The notes: a model not told the origin generated them from the letters alone. 64,000 nt of DNA from Sporosarcina sp. JAI121 (GCF_013408665.1 NZ_JACCCL010000001.1:492971-556970), one strand, 5' to 3'; positions 52,297 through 61,450 are shown, counted from the stretch's first letter. Translations and numbers: made by a program.

Positions 52297-53004
52297 TTGA
52301 AAGGTCTTAAATCTTCATTAGTTATATCTATACTTTTAAATATCTTGTTGATTGGAATGGGAAGTGTTGTAGTGAATAAAATAGGCGGTATTGATTTCAT
52401 AAAAAAACAAATGCAACCGGCACCTTCCGGAAAGGGAAGTTCAGATTATTATTTCACGAAAAAAAGTATCTTCGAACAGTCTGATGTTAAGGATGTAGAT
52501 AAACTATTCATCGGGGATAGCATTACGGATTACGGGGAGTTCCAGGAGTATTTTCCTGATGAGGTTGTATTAAATAGAGGAATTAGAAACGACGTCTCAA
52601 AAGGGGTATTGAAGCGAATCAATGAAGTGGTTGATCGGAATTCCGAAGAAGCATACCTCATGATTGGCGTAAACGACATTCGTTACTCCACTGATAGTAA
52701 GAACTTCGAAAAACGCGTAACCGCGATTGTGGAATCCTTCAAAGGGAAAGACACCACACTCTTTATACAATCCATACTTCCAGTAAACAACAAGATTTTC
52801 GGTGAAGAAGTATCTAATAAAAAAGTAAAGAAATTCAATGGGATATTGCAACGAATTGCCGAAGAAAACGGAATCGAATACATCGATTTACATTCCAGTT
52901 TCGTGGACAATAATGGACAGTTGGATAAGAAATTCACTATCGACGGTCTCCACTTAAACGGGGAAGGTTACAAGGTTTGGGTGGATATTCTTAGGCAGAA
53001 ATGA
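52297..53004 (+). CDS. SGNH/GDSL-type hydrolase, membrane-anchored
   Basis: 235 residues from TTG 52297 (AGGA ten bases upstream; GTG 52288 is too close to it). An N-terminal TM/signal anchor (LVISILLNILLIGMGSVVV) is followed by an SGNH domain: block I FIGDSITDYGEF (Ser), block II Gly in RGIRND, block III IGVNDIRY (Asn) and block V DGLHLNGEGY (Asp-His). Likely an extracytoplasmic esterase, e.g. deacylating wall polymers or lipids; substrate unknown. Confidence 0.85.
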   Translation: MKGLKSSLVISILLNILLIGMGSVVVNKIGGIDFIKKQMQPAPSGKGSSDYYFTKKSIFEQSDVKDVDKLFIGDSITDYGEFQEYFPDEVVLNRGIRNDVSKGVLKRINEVVDRNSEEAYLMIGVNDIRYSTDSKNFEKRVTAIVESFKGKDTTLFIQSILPVNNKIFGEEVSNKKVKKFNGILQRIAEENGIEYIDLHSSFVDNNGQLDKKFTIDGLHLNGEGYKVWVDILRQK

Positions 53005-53027
53005 CTGCGGGGATAGCACGGGTAGCG

Positions 53028-53073
53028 TGGGGTGACAGTCACCAAGTCAAATCAGACACTATTCAGAAAACTG
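53028..53073 (+). repeat. GGTGACAGTCACC element, copy j (short-tail type)
   Basis: Palindrome with AAGTCAA and then ATCAGACACTATTCAGAAAACT, a short tail distinct from copies b-h. Preceded by G-rich DNA. Confidence 0.85.
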
Positions 53074-53088
53074 TAGATTAACAAAGTG

Positions 53089-53122
53089 AAACCAGCCAGT
53101 TTTCGTGAATGGCTGGTTTTTC
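53089..53122 (+). terminator. Terminator after SGNH hydrolase gene
   Basis: AAACCAGCCA / TGGCTGGTTT, T-run. Nearly the same stem recurs at 60336. Confidence 0.85.
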
Positions 53123-53206
53123 TTTGCCTTGACTAGTAGTATTTGCATGACTTTCAGCGGATTTGAAGTTTGGTGCAGAAAATTCACTTAAAGCTATGCC
53201 GAAAGC

Positions 53207-53233
53207 TTTACAGAGAGTTTACAAAACATTACA
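53207..53233 (+). promoter_or_regulatory. Probable Pho box upstream of the nuclease gene
   Basis: TTTACA (53207), TTTACA (53218, 11 bp on) and ATTACA (53228), plus a weaker TTCACT at 53183. Same hexamer and spacing logic as the box before the alkaline phosphatase gene, about 140 bp before the start codon. Confidence 0.6.
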
Positions 53234-53371
53234 AAAGGTCACTAGGTCTCTATCTGTCGCCGGTGATAAGATGAAGTGAAGCCTAATTATTCCAATCATT
53301 CATTTGATAGGGAGCGGTTTTACACGGAGACATTATCAACTAGTTACCATTCAGAAAGGGGAATTCATTCG

Positions 53372-56300
53372 ATGAGTAAATGGAAATGGAAAAAGCCTTT
53401 GAATACCTTTTTGTCACTCGGATTAGTAGCAAGTATGCTGGTCCCAACATTGCCGGCCGTAGCGGCGTCGGAAACTACGGCTTCAGATTTGCTGATTTCT
53501 GAATATGTGGAGGGGAGCAGCTTTAACAAGGCGCTTGAATTATACAATGGGACAGGCTCTTCAGTGGATTTAAGCGATTATACGTTGGAACTCTATGCGA
53601 ATGGGGCGACAGAAACGACATCAAAAATAGCTTTAGCTGGGACATTGAGTAATGAAAACACTTATGTTTACTATCACAAAGACGCGAGTGATGCTATTAA
53701 AAGTAAGGGACAGTTGGAAAACTCAAGTGTCATTAATTTTAATGGGGATGATGCGATCGTTCTGAAGAAGTCGGGTGAAGTGATTGATAGCTTTGGACAA
53801 GTCGGAGTCAGGGACAACTGGGGCACCGATGTTACATTGGTTCGAAAAGGTGCTGTTACAGCAGGCGATTCAAATCCGAATGATGCATTTAATCGGGACG
53901 CAGAGTGGATTGTTCATCCGAAAGATACGTTCGATTATTTGGGATCCCATGACATGGAAGGTTCACCACCGGTAGACCCCGAAGATCCAAAAGCGATCCA
54001 TACAATCGCGGATGCACGTGCGATGAATGTAGGAGAAACAGTTACGATTAAAGGGATTGTAACCGCAACTTTGAAAAATACGATTTCCGTCCAGGATGAA
54101 ACGGGTGGTATTGCCGTACGTCTTGCCAATCTGAATGCAGCGATTGGCGATGAAGTGACGTTAACTGGTACATTGGCCGACTACCGCGGTTTGTTGCAAT
54201 TGGACGGTGCGACAATCGATGCGAAAACTGTAAATGTGGGTGCTTCGCCTGCCAAATCGATTACAGGCGCTGAAGTAGCCGAAGAAAATGAGTCACAGCT
54301 TGTCAAGGCAGAAACCGTTGAATTGATTGACGTGGAGGCGGGTGCAGGCTGGGCTAACTACACGGCGACGGATGGTACGGCGGAATTTATCGTTCGTGAT
54401 GAAGCGAATGAACTGGGACTATCTGTTGGTAAAACTTACGAATCCATAACAGGAATCGTCCAGCAATTCGATAACGATTATCAGATGATTCCGCGATTTG
54501 CGGCAGATATCGTTGTGGATAGCTCGATTGTTCAACCCGTCACAGCTAATCCGGCGAGCGGAACATTCGTTGGAAGGACAGCGGTTACACTGTCAACAAG
54601 TTCAGCACAGGCAGACATTTTTTATACGGTGGACGGAACTAATCCAGTTGAATTTGGTGTGAAATATGAAGCGCCAATCAACATTTCAGAAAATACGACG
54701 CTTAAAGCAGTCGTGAAAACGGAAGACGGGCAAGTGAGCGACGTTAGAACATTCGACTATACAATTACGGATAGCCTTCAAATTCATGATATCCAAGGGG
54801 AAAGCCACAAATCTCCATTCGATAATCAGACAGTTGAAGGTATTGAAGGGATTGTTACGTATTCATTCACGCTTAGCGGTTCGACATACTACCATATCCA
54901 AACGCCCGACGCTCTGGCGGATGACAATGCACATACATCCGAAGGAATCATTTTGTACAGTGGACGGAACGCTTGGCCGATTCAAGTAGGGGATTTGATA
55001 GCTGTTACGGGGAAAGTTAGTGAATATGCCATTGATGGTTTTGCGGACCGTCAGCAGACAGACATGAAAGTTACGCAAATCAATGTCCGTGACGACCAAG
55101 GCGGGAATGTGCGGGTCCTTGAAAGAGGCGTGGCATTGCCTACGCCGATTGTCATTGATGAAAACAACGTTCCGGCCGAACTCATTGATGGCGATGGTTT
55201 ATCCGTGTTCAATCCTGAAACCGACGCCATCGACTTCTGGGAGAGCTTGGAAGGCATGCGTGTCCAGGTTGGAAATGTCAAAGCTGTATCTCCGCAAGAA
55301 CACGGGGATCTGATTACAGTTGTTGAACAGGCAGCAACAAATACGTTGCATGGCGGTTTATTGCTAGAAAAAGAGAACCAAAATGCGAATCGTATTCAAT
55401 TTCGTCTAGAGCCGAATAGTGCTGCGCGCAATTTCGAAGTGGCGACCGGCGATAAATTCGAAGGCCCAATTACAGGGGTGGTCGGTTATTCCTTCCAAAA
55501 CTATAAGATTTATGTTTCTTTGGATGAAATGCAAGCGGCACATTCAAAAGGCAATGCAACACCCGAGAAAACAACGCTTGTCAAAGCGGACGACAAGTTA
55601 GCGATCGCATCGTATAATCTGGAAAATTTCTCGAATAACACGAAATCTTCATCAGCAGACAAAGCGCGTAAATTGGCAAGAGCGTTTGCGGAAGATATGC
55701 AAAGCCCTGATATTATTGGAGTAACGGAAGTTCAGGATAATAACGGTGAAGATGCGGGTGATTCACAGGCAAATGAAAGCTATGAAAGATTGATTGCCGA
55801 AATCGTGAAAGCTGGCGGTGTGGAATATGAGTATGTAAATATCAATCCCGTCATTAATCAAGACGGCGGGGCACCGAATGCGAATATCCGTGTAGGTTTC
55901 TTATACAATCCGGAACGCGTTTCGCTGACGGAAGGGCTTCCTCAAGGTGATGCGACAACCGCGGTTGGTTTCGAAAATGGAGTGTTAACGCACAATCCGG
56001 GACGCATCGAACCGAATAACCCGGCATTCACGAACAGCCGTAAACCACTTGCTGCACAATTTGACTTCCAAGATGAGAGCGTCATTGTGATTGCGAACCA
56101 TTGGAATTCAAAATCTGGTGATACACCATTGTTTGGCTCCATTCAGCCGCCAGTTTACGGCAGTGAAGTGCAACGCAAACAAATTGCGACGATCGTCCAT
56201 GATTTTATTAGCGACATTAAAACGAAAAATCCGGAAGCGAACGTCGTTTCTCTTGGCGACTTTAACGACTTCCAGTTCTCTGATAGCTTACAGATTCACG

Positions 56301-57895
56301 AAGGCGACATCATGACAAATATGATCAACAAAGTGGAAATGGCCGATCGCTACACGTATCTCTATCAAGGTAATTCGCAAGTACTCGATCATATTTTAGT
56401 TTCCAATCATTTGGTCGATCAAACGGAAATCGATATTCTTCATATCAATGCGGACTTTACGGATATGGCCGGTCGTGCAAGCGATCATGACCCTGTACTT
56501 GTCCAAATCGGATTCGAGGAGCCGGTCGTTTGGGAACCGATTGAAGTGAAAAAGGTGTATGACTTAGTTCATTTCAAAAAAAAGAAGTTGAACATTGCAG
56601 AACCGAGCGTCGCAGTGAAGATGGACGCGAACTCGTTCCTGGACGAAGGTATACTTTTCAAAGGTGATTACGCGGAATTTAGCGGAGAAGGCTTTAAGGT
56701 GAATAAAGTGATTCTCCAACCGAAGAAGAAGGGTGCAATCATCGATATGAAAGGTACTATCATGGGCGATGTCATCGTCGATGGTCCCTATAAGCTGCAA
56801 ATTAGAGGTGCCGAAAATATCAAGGAAATCACCTTCATCAATGGTGCAAATCCAGAGGCAATCGAGTTTTACAATTCAAAAGGGAAACGCATCGGTGATC
56901 CTACGGTAGTGGAGAACAAAGCACCCGTCGTCATAAAAACAATTCCCAATAAGACAGTAAAAGTAGGAGAAAGTGTCTCAGTTGTACTGGCTGAGCACTT
57001 CTCGGATCCCGATGGAGACAAGCTGACGTTTTCATCAACGAAAGGCTCTGTGGATTCGTCAACGGGCATATTGTCATTGTCGCTTGAAAAAGGCAGTCAT
57101 ATTGTTGGCGTCACAGCGACTGATGGAGAAAAAACGGTAACGACAAGTTTCAGTGTGACTGTGACAGCTGTAGATAGTCCAGCTGACGGTTATTATAAAG
57201 AAGCAATCGGAAAAGAAGGCCAGGCGTTGAAAGAGGCCCTTCATGAAATCATTTCGAATCAAAAGCAACTTGACTACGCTGAAGTTTGGTCAGCACTGCA
57301 GGAGACCGATAAAGATCCGGCTAATGCGGATAATGTGATTTTGTTTTATTCCGGGGAGTCACGCTCCAAAGACCGCAATGGCGGGAACGTAGGAGACTGG
57401 AACCGTGAGCACGTGTGGGCGAAATCACACGGCAACTTCGGGACAAGCAAAGGACCGGGGACTGATATCCATCATCTGCGCACCACGGATGTCCAAGTGA
57501 ATAGTTTGCGGGGGAATCTGGACTTTGATAACGGAGGCAGTGCTGTCAAAGGCTGTAGCGGATGTTTTAAAACAGCGAATTCCTGGGAGCCGCCAGATCG
57601 TGTCAAAGGTGACGTAGCACGCATGCTATTTTACATGGCTACCCGCTATGAGCAAGGCGACCGTGTAGATCTTGAGTTAAATGAAAAACTTAACAATGGA
57701 AGTGCCCCCTACCACGGGAAACTTTCGGTTTTATTGGAATGGCACGAATTAGATCCAATCGATGCATTCGAACAAAATCGAAACGAAGTCATTCAGGAAT
57801 GGCAAGGCAACCGAAACCCATTCATCGATCATCCCGAATGGGTGGAACTGATTTGGGGAGAGAGTAGTTCAGAAGAATTTCGGATTGCTTCTTGA
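53372..57895 (+). CDS. Secreted multi-domain nuclease (EEP phosphodiesterase + endonuclease I domains)
   Basis: 1507 residues from ATG 53372 (AAAGGGG ten bases upstream). In order: signal peptide (to ~33); lamin-tail domain (LLISEYVEGSSFNKALELYN); OB-fold YhcR-like domain (ISVQDETGGIAVRL); chitobiase-type domain (FYTVDGTNP); second OB-like region; endonuclease/exonuclease/phosphatase domain (~740-1050: YNLENFS, VTEVQDNNG, ANHWNSKSGD, SLGDFNDF, SDHDPVL); a linker; cadherin-like domain (APVVIKTIPNKTVKVGE); and C-terminal endonuclease I/Bsn domain (~1265-1490: WNREHVWAKSHG, DIHHLRTTD, a CSGC pair). Hydrolyses extracellular DNA/RNA. No LPXTG or SLH anchor at the end. Confidence 0.92.
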   Translation: MSKWKWKKPLNTFLSLGLVASMLVPTLPAVAASETTASDLLISEYVEGSSFNKALELYNGTGSSVDLSDYTLELYANGATETTSKIALAGTLSNENTYVYYHKDASDAIKSKGQLENSSVINFNGDDAIVLKKSGEVIDSFGQVGVRDNWGTDVTLVRKGAVTAGDSNPNDAFNRDAEWIVHPKDTFDYLGSHDMEGSPPVDPEDPKAIHTIADARAMNVGETVTIKGIVTATLKNTISVQDETGGIAVRLANLNAAIGDEVTLTGTLADYRGLLQLDGATIDAKTVNVGASPAKSITGAEVAEENESQLVKAETVELIDVEAGAGWANYTATDGTAEFIVRDEANELGLSVGKTYESITGIVQQFDNDYQMIPRFAADIVVDSSIVQPVTANPASGTFVGRTAVTLSTSSAQADIFYTVDGTNPVEFGVKYEAPINISENTTLKAVVKTEDGQVSDVRTFDYTITDSLQIHDIQGESHKSPFDNQTVEGIEGIVTYSFTLSGSTYYHIQTPDALADDNAHTSEGIILYSGRNAWPIQVGDLIAVTGKVSEYAIDGFADRQQTDMKVTQINVRDDQGGNVRVLERGVALPTPIVIDENNVPAELIDGDGLSVFNPETDAIDFWESLEGMRVQVGNVKAVSPQEHGDLITVVEQAATNTLHGGLLLEKENQNANRIQFRLEPNSAARNFEVATGDKFEGPITGVVGYSFQNYKIYVSLDEMQAAHSKGNATPEKTTLVKADDKLAIASYNLENFSNNTKSSSADKARKLARAFAEDMQSPDIIGVTEVQDNNGEDAGDSQANESYERLIAEIVKAGGVEYEYVNINPVINQDGGAPNANIRVGFLYNPERVSLTEGLPQGDATTAVGFENGVLTHNPGRIEPNNPAFTNSRKPLAAQFDFQDESVIVIANHWNSKSGDTPLFGSIQPPVYGSEVQRKQIATIVHDFISDIKTKNPEANVVSLGDFNDFQFSDSLQIHEGDIMTNMINKVEMADRYTYLYQGNSQVLDHILVSNHLVDQTEIDILHINADFTDMAGRASDHDPVLVQIGFEEPVVWEPIEVKKVYDLVHFKKKKLNIAEPSVAVKMDANSFLDEGILFKGDYAEFSGEGFKVNKVILQPKKKGAIIDMKGTIMGDVIVDGPYKLQIRGAENIKEITFINGANPEAIEFYNSKGKRIGDPTVVENKAPVVIKTIPNKTVKVGESVSVVLAEHFSDPDGDKLTFSSTKGSVDSSTGILSLSLEKGSHIVGVTATDGEKTVTTSFSVTVTAVDSPADGYYKEAIGKEGQALKEALHEIISNQKQLDYAEVWSALQETDKDPANADNVILFYSGESRSKDRNGGNVGDWNREHVWAKSHGNFGTSKGPGTDIHHLRTTDVQVNSLRGNLDFDNGGSAVKGCSGCFKTANSWEPPDRVKGDVARMLFYMATRYEQGDRVDLELNEKLNNGSAPYHGKLSVLLEWHELDPIDAFEQNRNEVIQEWQGNRNPFIDHPEWVELIWGESSSEEFRIAS

Positions 57896-57938
57896 GTAGG
57901 GTTGTAGTGGTGGGAGTTGGAATTGAATGGAGTTGAAG

Positions 57939-57981
57939 CGGTGACAGTCACCACTACAACTTGGAAACAATTCAGAAAACT
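57939..57981 (+). repeat. GGTGACAGTCACC element, copy k (short-tail type)
   Basis: ACTACAA flank and CAATTCAGAAAACT tail. Confidence 0.85.
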
Positions 57982-58015
57982 AAGCGCGGTTCCATTTACT
58001 AGTTAATTCAATATA

Positions 58016-58050
58016 AAAGCTGAACCCCATATCAAGGGGTTCAGCTTTCT
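58016..58050. terminator. Terminator between convergent nuclease and acyltransferase genes
   Basis: AAAAGCTGAACCCC / GGGGTTCAGCTTT with 7-nt loop. Confidence 0.85.
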
Positions 58051-59108
58051 TAATTGATTGCTGGAGTTGTAGCAGTTTTTTTCGGTGAGAAACCGCCAAG
58101 AAATAGTTTCCCGTGCGGCATCATTTTTTGAATGATGATGGAAACAATGATTGGAATGAATAATCCAAATGCCGTGAATCCAATAATGCCATATGTGAAA
58201 TAATCATTTAACAAAATATCTGTGAAAATATGCAAGTACATAATGGAAAGTGAGTGTTTCTCGACATGTTGCAGCCAGTTAAGCGACATTCGGGAAGTGA
58301 TGAATTGGAATCCGCCCACCAATACGAGTGTGAATGACAGTGGGATGACCAAATCTAATAGGAAATGATCATAACGCAAAAATTTCATGCTTAACCGATA
58401 ATCAATTAGACTTAAGCTATCAAGCAAGACTGCAGTTACACTGACAACAACCCCCGCGATCATCCAGCGTTTCGTGACGTTCGTCCAAATATCCTTCATG
58501 TAATAGCCGAGCGCGAAATAGACGACCGCCATAAGTGCAACGTCGATATTCCAAATCATTGGAATCGCTTGCGAGGCTTCAGATGGTTTTCCGCCAATCA
58601 CATGCATCGCAATGATGCTTTCAAAGTGGGCGATTATATAAAAGATAGCCAGAATAATGAACTGTTTCGTGCGGCTGAAGTACTTTGTCAGCCATAAGAA
58701 AAACAAATACGTAAAGAATAATGTCGTAACAAACCAGAAGACGCCATAAGCACCTCGTACGAAACGACCGCCAACGGCAATTGTCGATAAATCATTTATA
58801 TACCACGATAAATCCGTATTGCCCGACCCTATTTCTATCCCATAACGAATCAACGTAATACTTACCAGGAAAAACAAATAGGGGACAATCAGTTGCATAA
58901 AACGTTTGTGTATCGAAAGTTTTAGCAGGCCTTTTTCCACTACGGGCTTAAAAAACAAACCACTCAAAATGAAAAATGCCGGCATATGAAACCAATAGAT
59001 ATACTTCGAAAGAGGGAAATCAAGTTGTCCCGGATAATGACCAATCACGACAAGAATCATTAAAAATCCCTTCGTGACATCCACCCAGGATAAACGTTTC
59101 TTATTCAT
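58050..59108 (-). CDS. Acyltransferase family 3 membrane protein
   Basis: 352 residues, about ten TM helices. Family marks: RLSWVDVTKGFLMILVVIGH with the catalytic His, YWFHMPAFFILSGLFF and a conserved Arg/Tyr pair in mid-protein. Such enzymes O-acetylate or succinylate extracellular sugars (wall polymers, exopolysaccharide). No SGNH domain is fused, but a separate SGNH hydrolase gene lies 5 kb away. Monocistronic. Confidence 0.9.
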   Translation of the reverse strand: MNKKRLSWVDVTKGFLMILVVIGHYPGQLDFPLSKYIYWFHMPAFFILSGLFFKPVVEKGLLKLSIHKRFMQLIVPYLFFLVSITLIRYGIEIGSGNTDLSWYINDLSTIAVGGRFVRGAYGVFWFVTTLFFTYLFFLWLTKYFSRTKQFIILAIFYIIAHFESIIAMHVIGGKPSEASQAIPMIWNIDVALMAVVYFALGYYMKDIWTNVTKRWMIAGVVVSVTAVLLDSLSLIDYRLSMKFLRYDHFLLDLVIPLSFTLVLVGGFQFITSRMSLNWLQHVEKHSLSIMYLHIFTDILLNDYFTYGIIGFTAFGLFIPIIVSIIIQKMMPHGKLFLGGFSPKKTATTPAIN

Positions 59109-59271
59109 AACTCTACTCCTCCAGAAAAATGACCTTTTTCAAGTGTATACCCCTATCCCAGGTTTTTATAGCGATGTAACAGTATTGACACGAGAATGAA
59201 AGAAAGCTGGAAGTATTTGCGGGTATTGTTGCAGGGGCTGAGTACAGTGGGGTGCCGGTGGGATTGACAGT

Positions 59272-59315
59272 GGGGTGACAGTCACCACTACAACTCTGGA
59301 ACAATTCAGAAAACT
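59272..59315 (+). repeat. GGTGACAGTCACC element, copy l (short-tail type)
   Basis: ACTACAA flank and CAATTCAGAAAACT tail; preceded by GGGGTGCCGGTGGG. Confidence 0.85.
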
Positions 59316-59504
59316 TCCATAGGGTCCCATATTGTGACGGAATAAAGAAGTACGCAACAATTCCATATTATTCTTTTGGCTAGAACACGACATTCACTAG
59401 AAAATGAATTACAATAGTATTCAGTTCATAGCAAAAGTCGACAAACTTCGCGAATTGCTTGTTTTCTATATAGATTAGTCCAAGGGGAAGAGGGTGAATT
59501 TCAT

Positions 59505-60326
59505 TTGTTGCATCATGAGACGCACATTTTAAGTCCGAAGCATGATTGGATCGTATTCCTTCATGGGCTGGGCGGCAACTCAAATATCTGGTATAAACAA
59601 ATACGTGAATTTAAAAAGCATTTCAATCTGCTTTTCATCGACTTGAGAGATCATGGAGGGTCTGTGGATTACGAACCTAGTTTACCTGAGTACACACCGG
59701 AAGTATTATCCAAAGACGTTGTGAAGGTGATGGATTTCTTAGCAATTGAAAAAGCTCATTTCGCCGGCATTAGTTTAGGCTCTGTCATTATACATGCGTT
59801 GCATATATACGCGCCTAGTAGAATCAAAAGCATGATTTTAGGCGGGGCGATCATTCGATTAACGCCTGTCGCTAAAGCGATATTGAATACAGGGAATCTT
59901 GTTAAAAACATAGTCCCGTATATGTGGCTTTATAAAACATTTGCACATATCCTTATGCCGAAAGCACACCATAAGAAGTCGAGAGATGTCTTCATTAAAG
60001 AGGCAAAGAAGCTGAGTCAAAAAGGTTTTATTAAATGGTACAAATTCGCTGCGAAGGTTTGCGGGATTTATCCGCAAATTGATAGTGAAAAACATGCAAT
60101 CCCTAAGCTTTACATTATGGGAGACCAGGATTATATGTTTCTTGGACCTGTCAAGGAAGACACTATACATGATAAATCGTCTTCCCTGCATATCATTGAG
60201 CATTGTGGACACGTTTGTAACATAGAAAAACATGGCGAGTTCAATCGGATTGCGATACAATTTTTCAAAGAACAGGAATTGCTTTCAACTACTTTGTTAA
60301 CCAAGAAGTGTGCCAATACTGCATAG
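59505..60326 (+). CDS. Alpha/beta hydrolase
   Basis: 273 residues from TTG 59505 (GGGGAAGAGGGTGA upstream). Oxyanion HGLGGNSNIW, nucleophile elbow AGISLGS (Ser about 92), acid Asp in IMGDQDYMF and His in HCGHVCNIEKHGEFN. Cytoplasmic esterase/thioesterase-type enzyme of unknown substrate. Single gene between two dispersed elements, with its own terminator. Confidence 0.88.
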   Translation: MLHHETHILSPKHDWIVFLHGLGGNSNIWYKQIREFKKHFNLLFIDLRDHGGSVDYEPSLPEYTPEVLSKDVVKVMDFLAIEKAHFAGISLGSVIIHALHIYAPSRIKSMILGGAIIRLTPVAKAILNTGNLVKNIVPYMWLYKTFAHILMPKAHHKKSRDVFIKEAKKLSQKGFIKWYKFAAKVCGIYPQIDSEKHAIPKLYIMGDQDYMFLGPVKEDTIHDKSSSLHIIEHCGHVCNIEKHGEFNRIAIQFFKEQELLSTTLLTKKCANTA

Positions 60327-60335
60327 AATGAAAAT

Positions 60336-60373
60336 GAAAACCAGCCAACGATCTTGAATGGCTGGTTTTTTCA
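60336..60373 (+). terminator. Terminator after alpha/beta hydrolase gene
   Basis: GAAAACCAGCCA / TGGCTGGTTTTTTC. Confidence 0.87.
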
Positions 60374-60443
60374 ATGTGTTCCTTCGCGTGTTATGATTGT
60401 AGCAAGATACTAGCAAAAAGCTTTAAGCAATGGAGGAAGAAAA

Positions 60444-61085
60444 ATGGACATAAAAGAACAACAGTTATTTGCCTACTATTATAAGAAGTTTGCCGAAAGA
60501 AGTTTTGATGAGAAAGACCTTTACAGTTTCTTGATGTTAGTGAAAGATGAGGCTGAGGGGATAAAAAGTATTCAAGAGCTTGGAAATTTCATTGCAAACC
60601 GGGAAGATAGTACGGGGTATGTGAATGAATACCTTGAAGAGTGTAAGCGAATCATCAATAATCTGGGCAAAGAATCGAATGGAAAGAAGATTGAGGATCT
60701 GTTCTCGTTCAAGGAGATACGAAACGGCTTTAATACGTTGTTTTTAAAACACGGCTACGAGAAATTGCCTCCGGCGGTTATAAATGATTTCATATTATGC
60801 ATCATTTCTTTATTGCAGGGCGTTAAATTAGTATCAGGTAATTTGAAAAGAGAAGTGGGGCATCTGAGTTTTGCAGTTTCCAGCAAAGAAATATTTTTGA
60901 TGGGAAATATGAAAGCTCTTAATAAGGGGCGGTATATTCCCGTAACGTTTCAAATCCTAGTTGCAGAGAATAGTTATGAAAAGGTAAAACCGCAGGACAA
61001 GAATGACACACCTTACCTATTCAATGAGGAACTGATCGAGGTTGTAAATATCGATGGAGAAATTGTGATTACGTTTATTGGGTGA
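60444..61085 (+). CDS. Hypothetical cytoplasmic protein, 213 aa
   Basis: ATG 60444 after GGAGGAAG. Mostly helical N-terminal half (KEQQLFAYYYKKFAERSFDE, FLMLVKDEAEGIKSIQELGN, NLGKESNGKKIEDLFSF), then a beta-rich C-terminal part (REVGHLSFAVSSKEIFLMGN, YIPVTFQILVAENS). No membrane segments and no known motif. Its TGA stop codon is formed by bases of the dispersed palindrome GGTGAC (copy m), so the repeat may have replaced the original 3' end. Confidence 0.7.
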   Translation: MDIKEQQLFAYYYKKFAERSFDEKDLYSFLMLVKDEAEGIKSIQELGNFIANREDSTGYVNEYLEECKRIINNLGKESNGKKIEDLFSFKEIRNGFNTLFLKHGYEKLPPAVINDFILCIISLLQGVKLVSGNLKREVGHLSFAVSSKEIFLMGNMKALNKGRYIPVTFQILVAENSYEKVKPQDKNDTPYLFNEELIEVVNIDGEIVITFIG

Positions 61086-61122
61086 CAGTCACCACTACAA
61101 TTCATGAGCAATTCAGAAAACT
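61080..61122 (+). repeat. GGTGACAGTCACC element, copy m (short-tail type)
   Basis: Overlaps the stop codon of the preceding gene. Confidence 0.87.
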
Positions 61123-61136
61123 AAACAACTCAAAAT

Positions 61137-61172
61137 AAGACCAGCCACAATTGGACAGTGGCTGGTCTTTTT
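61137..61172 (+). terminator. Terminator after 213-aa gene
   Basis: AAGACCAGCCAC / GTGGCTGGTCTT, then five Ts. Confidence 0.87.
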
Positions 61173-61193
61173 GTCTTTACTGCTATGTATTAT

Positions 61194-61287
61194 GCGGCAC
61201 TACCGGGAAATCCCCAGTCGGATGAGGCGTAGTATTATTTTTCACCTTCCGCCGAAGGTGCCCCTGCGCGGGACAAAGATGTGCCGC
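61194..61287. ncRNA. Candidate structured RNA or palindromic relic
   Basis: A closing 7-bp stem GCGGCAC / GTGCCGC encloses a GGG-AAAT-CCC hairpin, a perfect CACCTTC-CGCC-GAAGGTG hairpin and CCC-TGCG-CGGG. It is markedly richer in G+C than its surroundings. It lacks the T-loop and anticodon features of a tRNA, and no known RNA family is recognised. Confidence 0.3.
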
Positions 61288-61349
61288 TTCTCTGTGATTA
61301 GTAGTATATGCATGATTGAAGAAGAATATACATGCTACTATCCGAGGCT

Positions 61350-61393
61350 GGGTGACAGTCACCACTACAAATCAGACACTATTCAGAAAAACT
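61350..61393 (+). repeat. GGTGACAGTCACC element, copy n (short-tail type)
   Basis: ACTACAA flank and ATCAGACACTATTCAGAAAA tail, the same tail as copy j. Confidence 0.87.
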
Positions 61394-61416
61394 ACTCAAT
61401 TTTATATAAAGTCAAA

Positions 61417-61450
61417 GACACCCAGCCATGTGTGTACCTGGCCGGGTGTC
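61417..61450 (-). terminator. Terminator of the CurA/YfmJ-like gene
   Basis: GACACCC.GCCA / TGGC.GGGTGTC, read on the reverse strand just after the stop codon. Confidence 0.75.

Noticed and set aside
61194-61287. tRNA or selenocysteine tRNA
   Set aside because: The 7-bp closing stem fits, but no T-loop, anticodon arm or CCA-side features were found.
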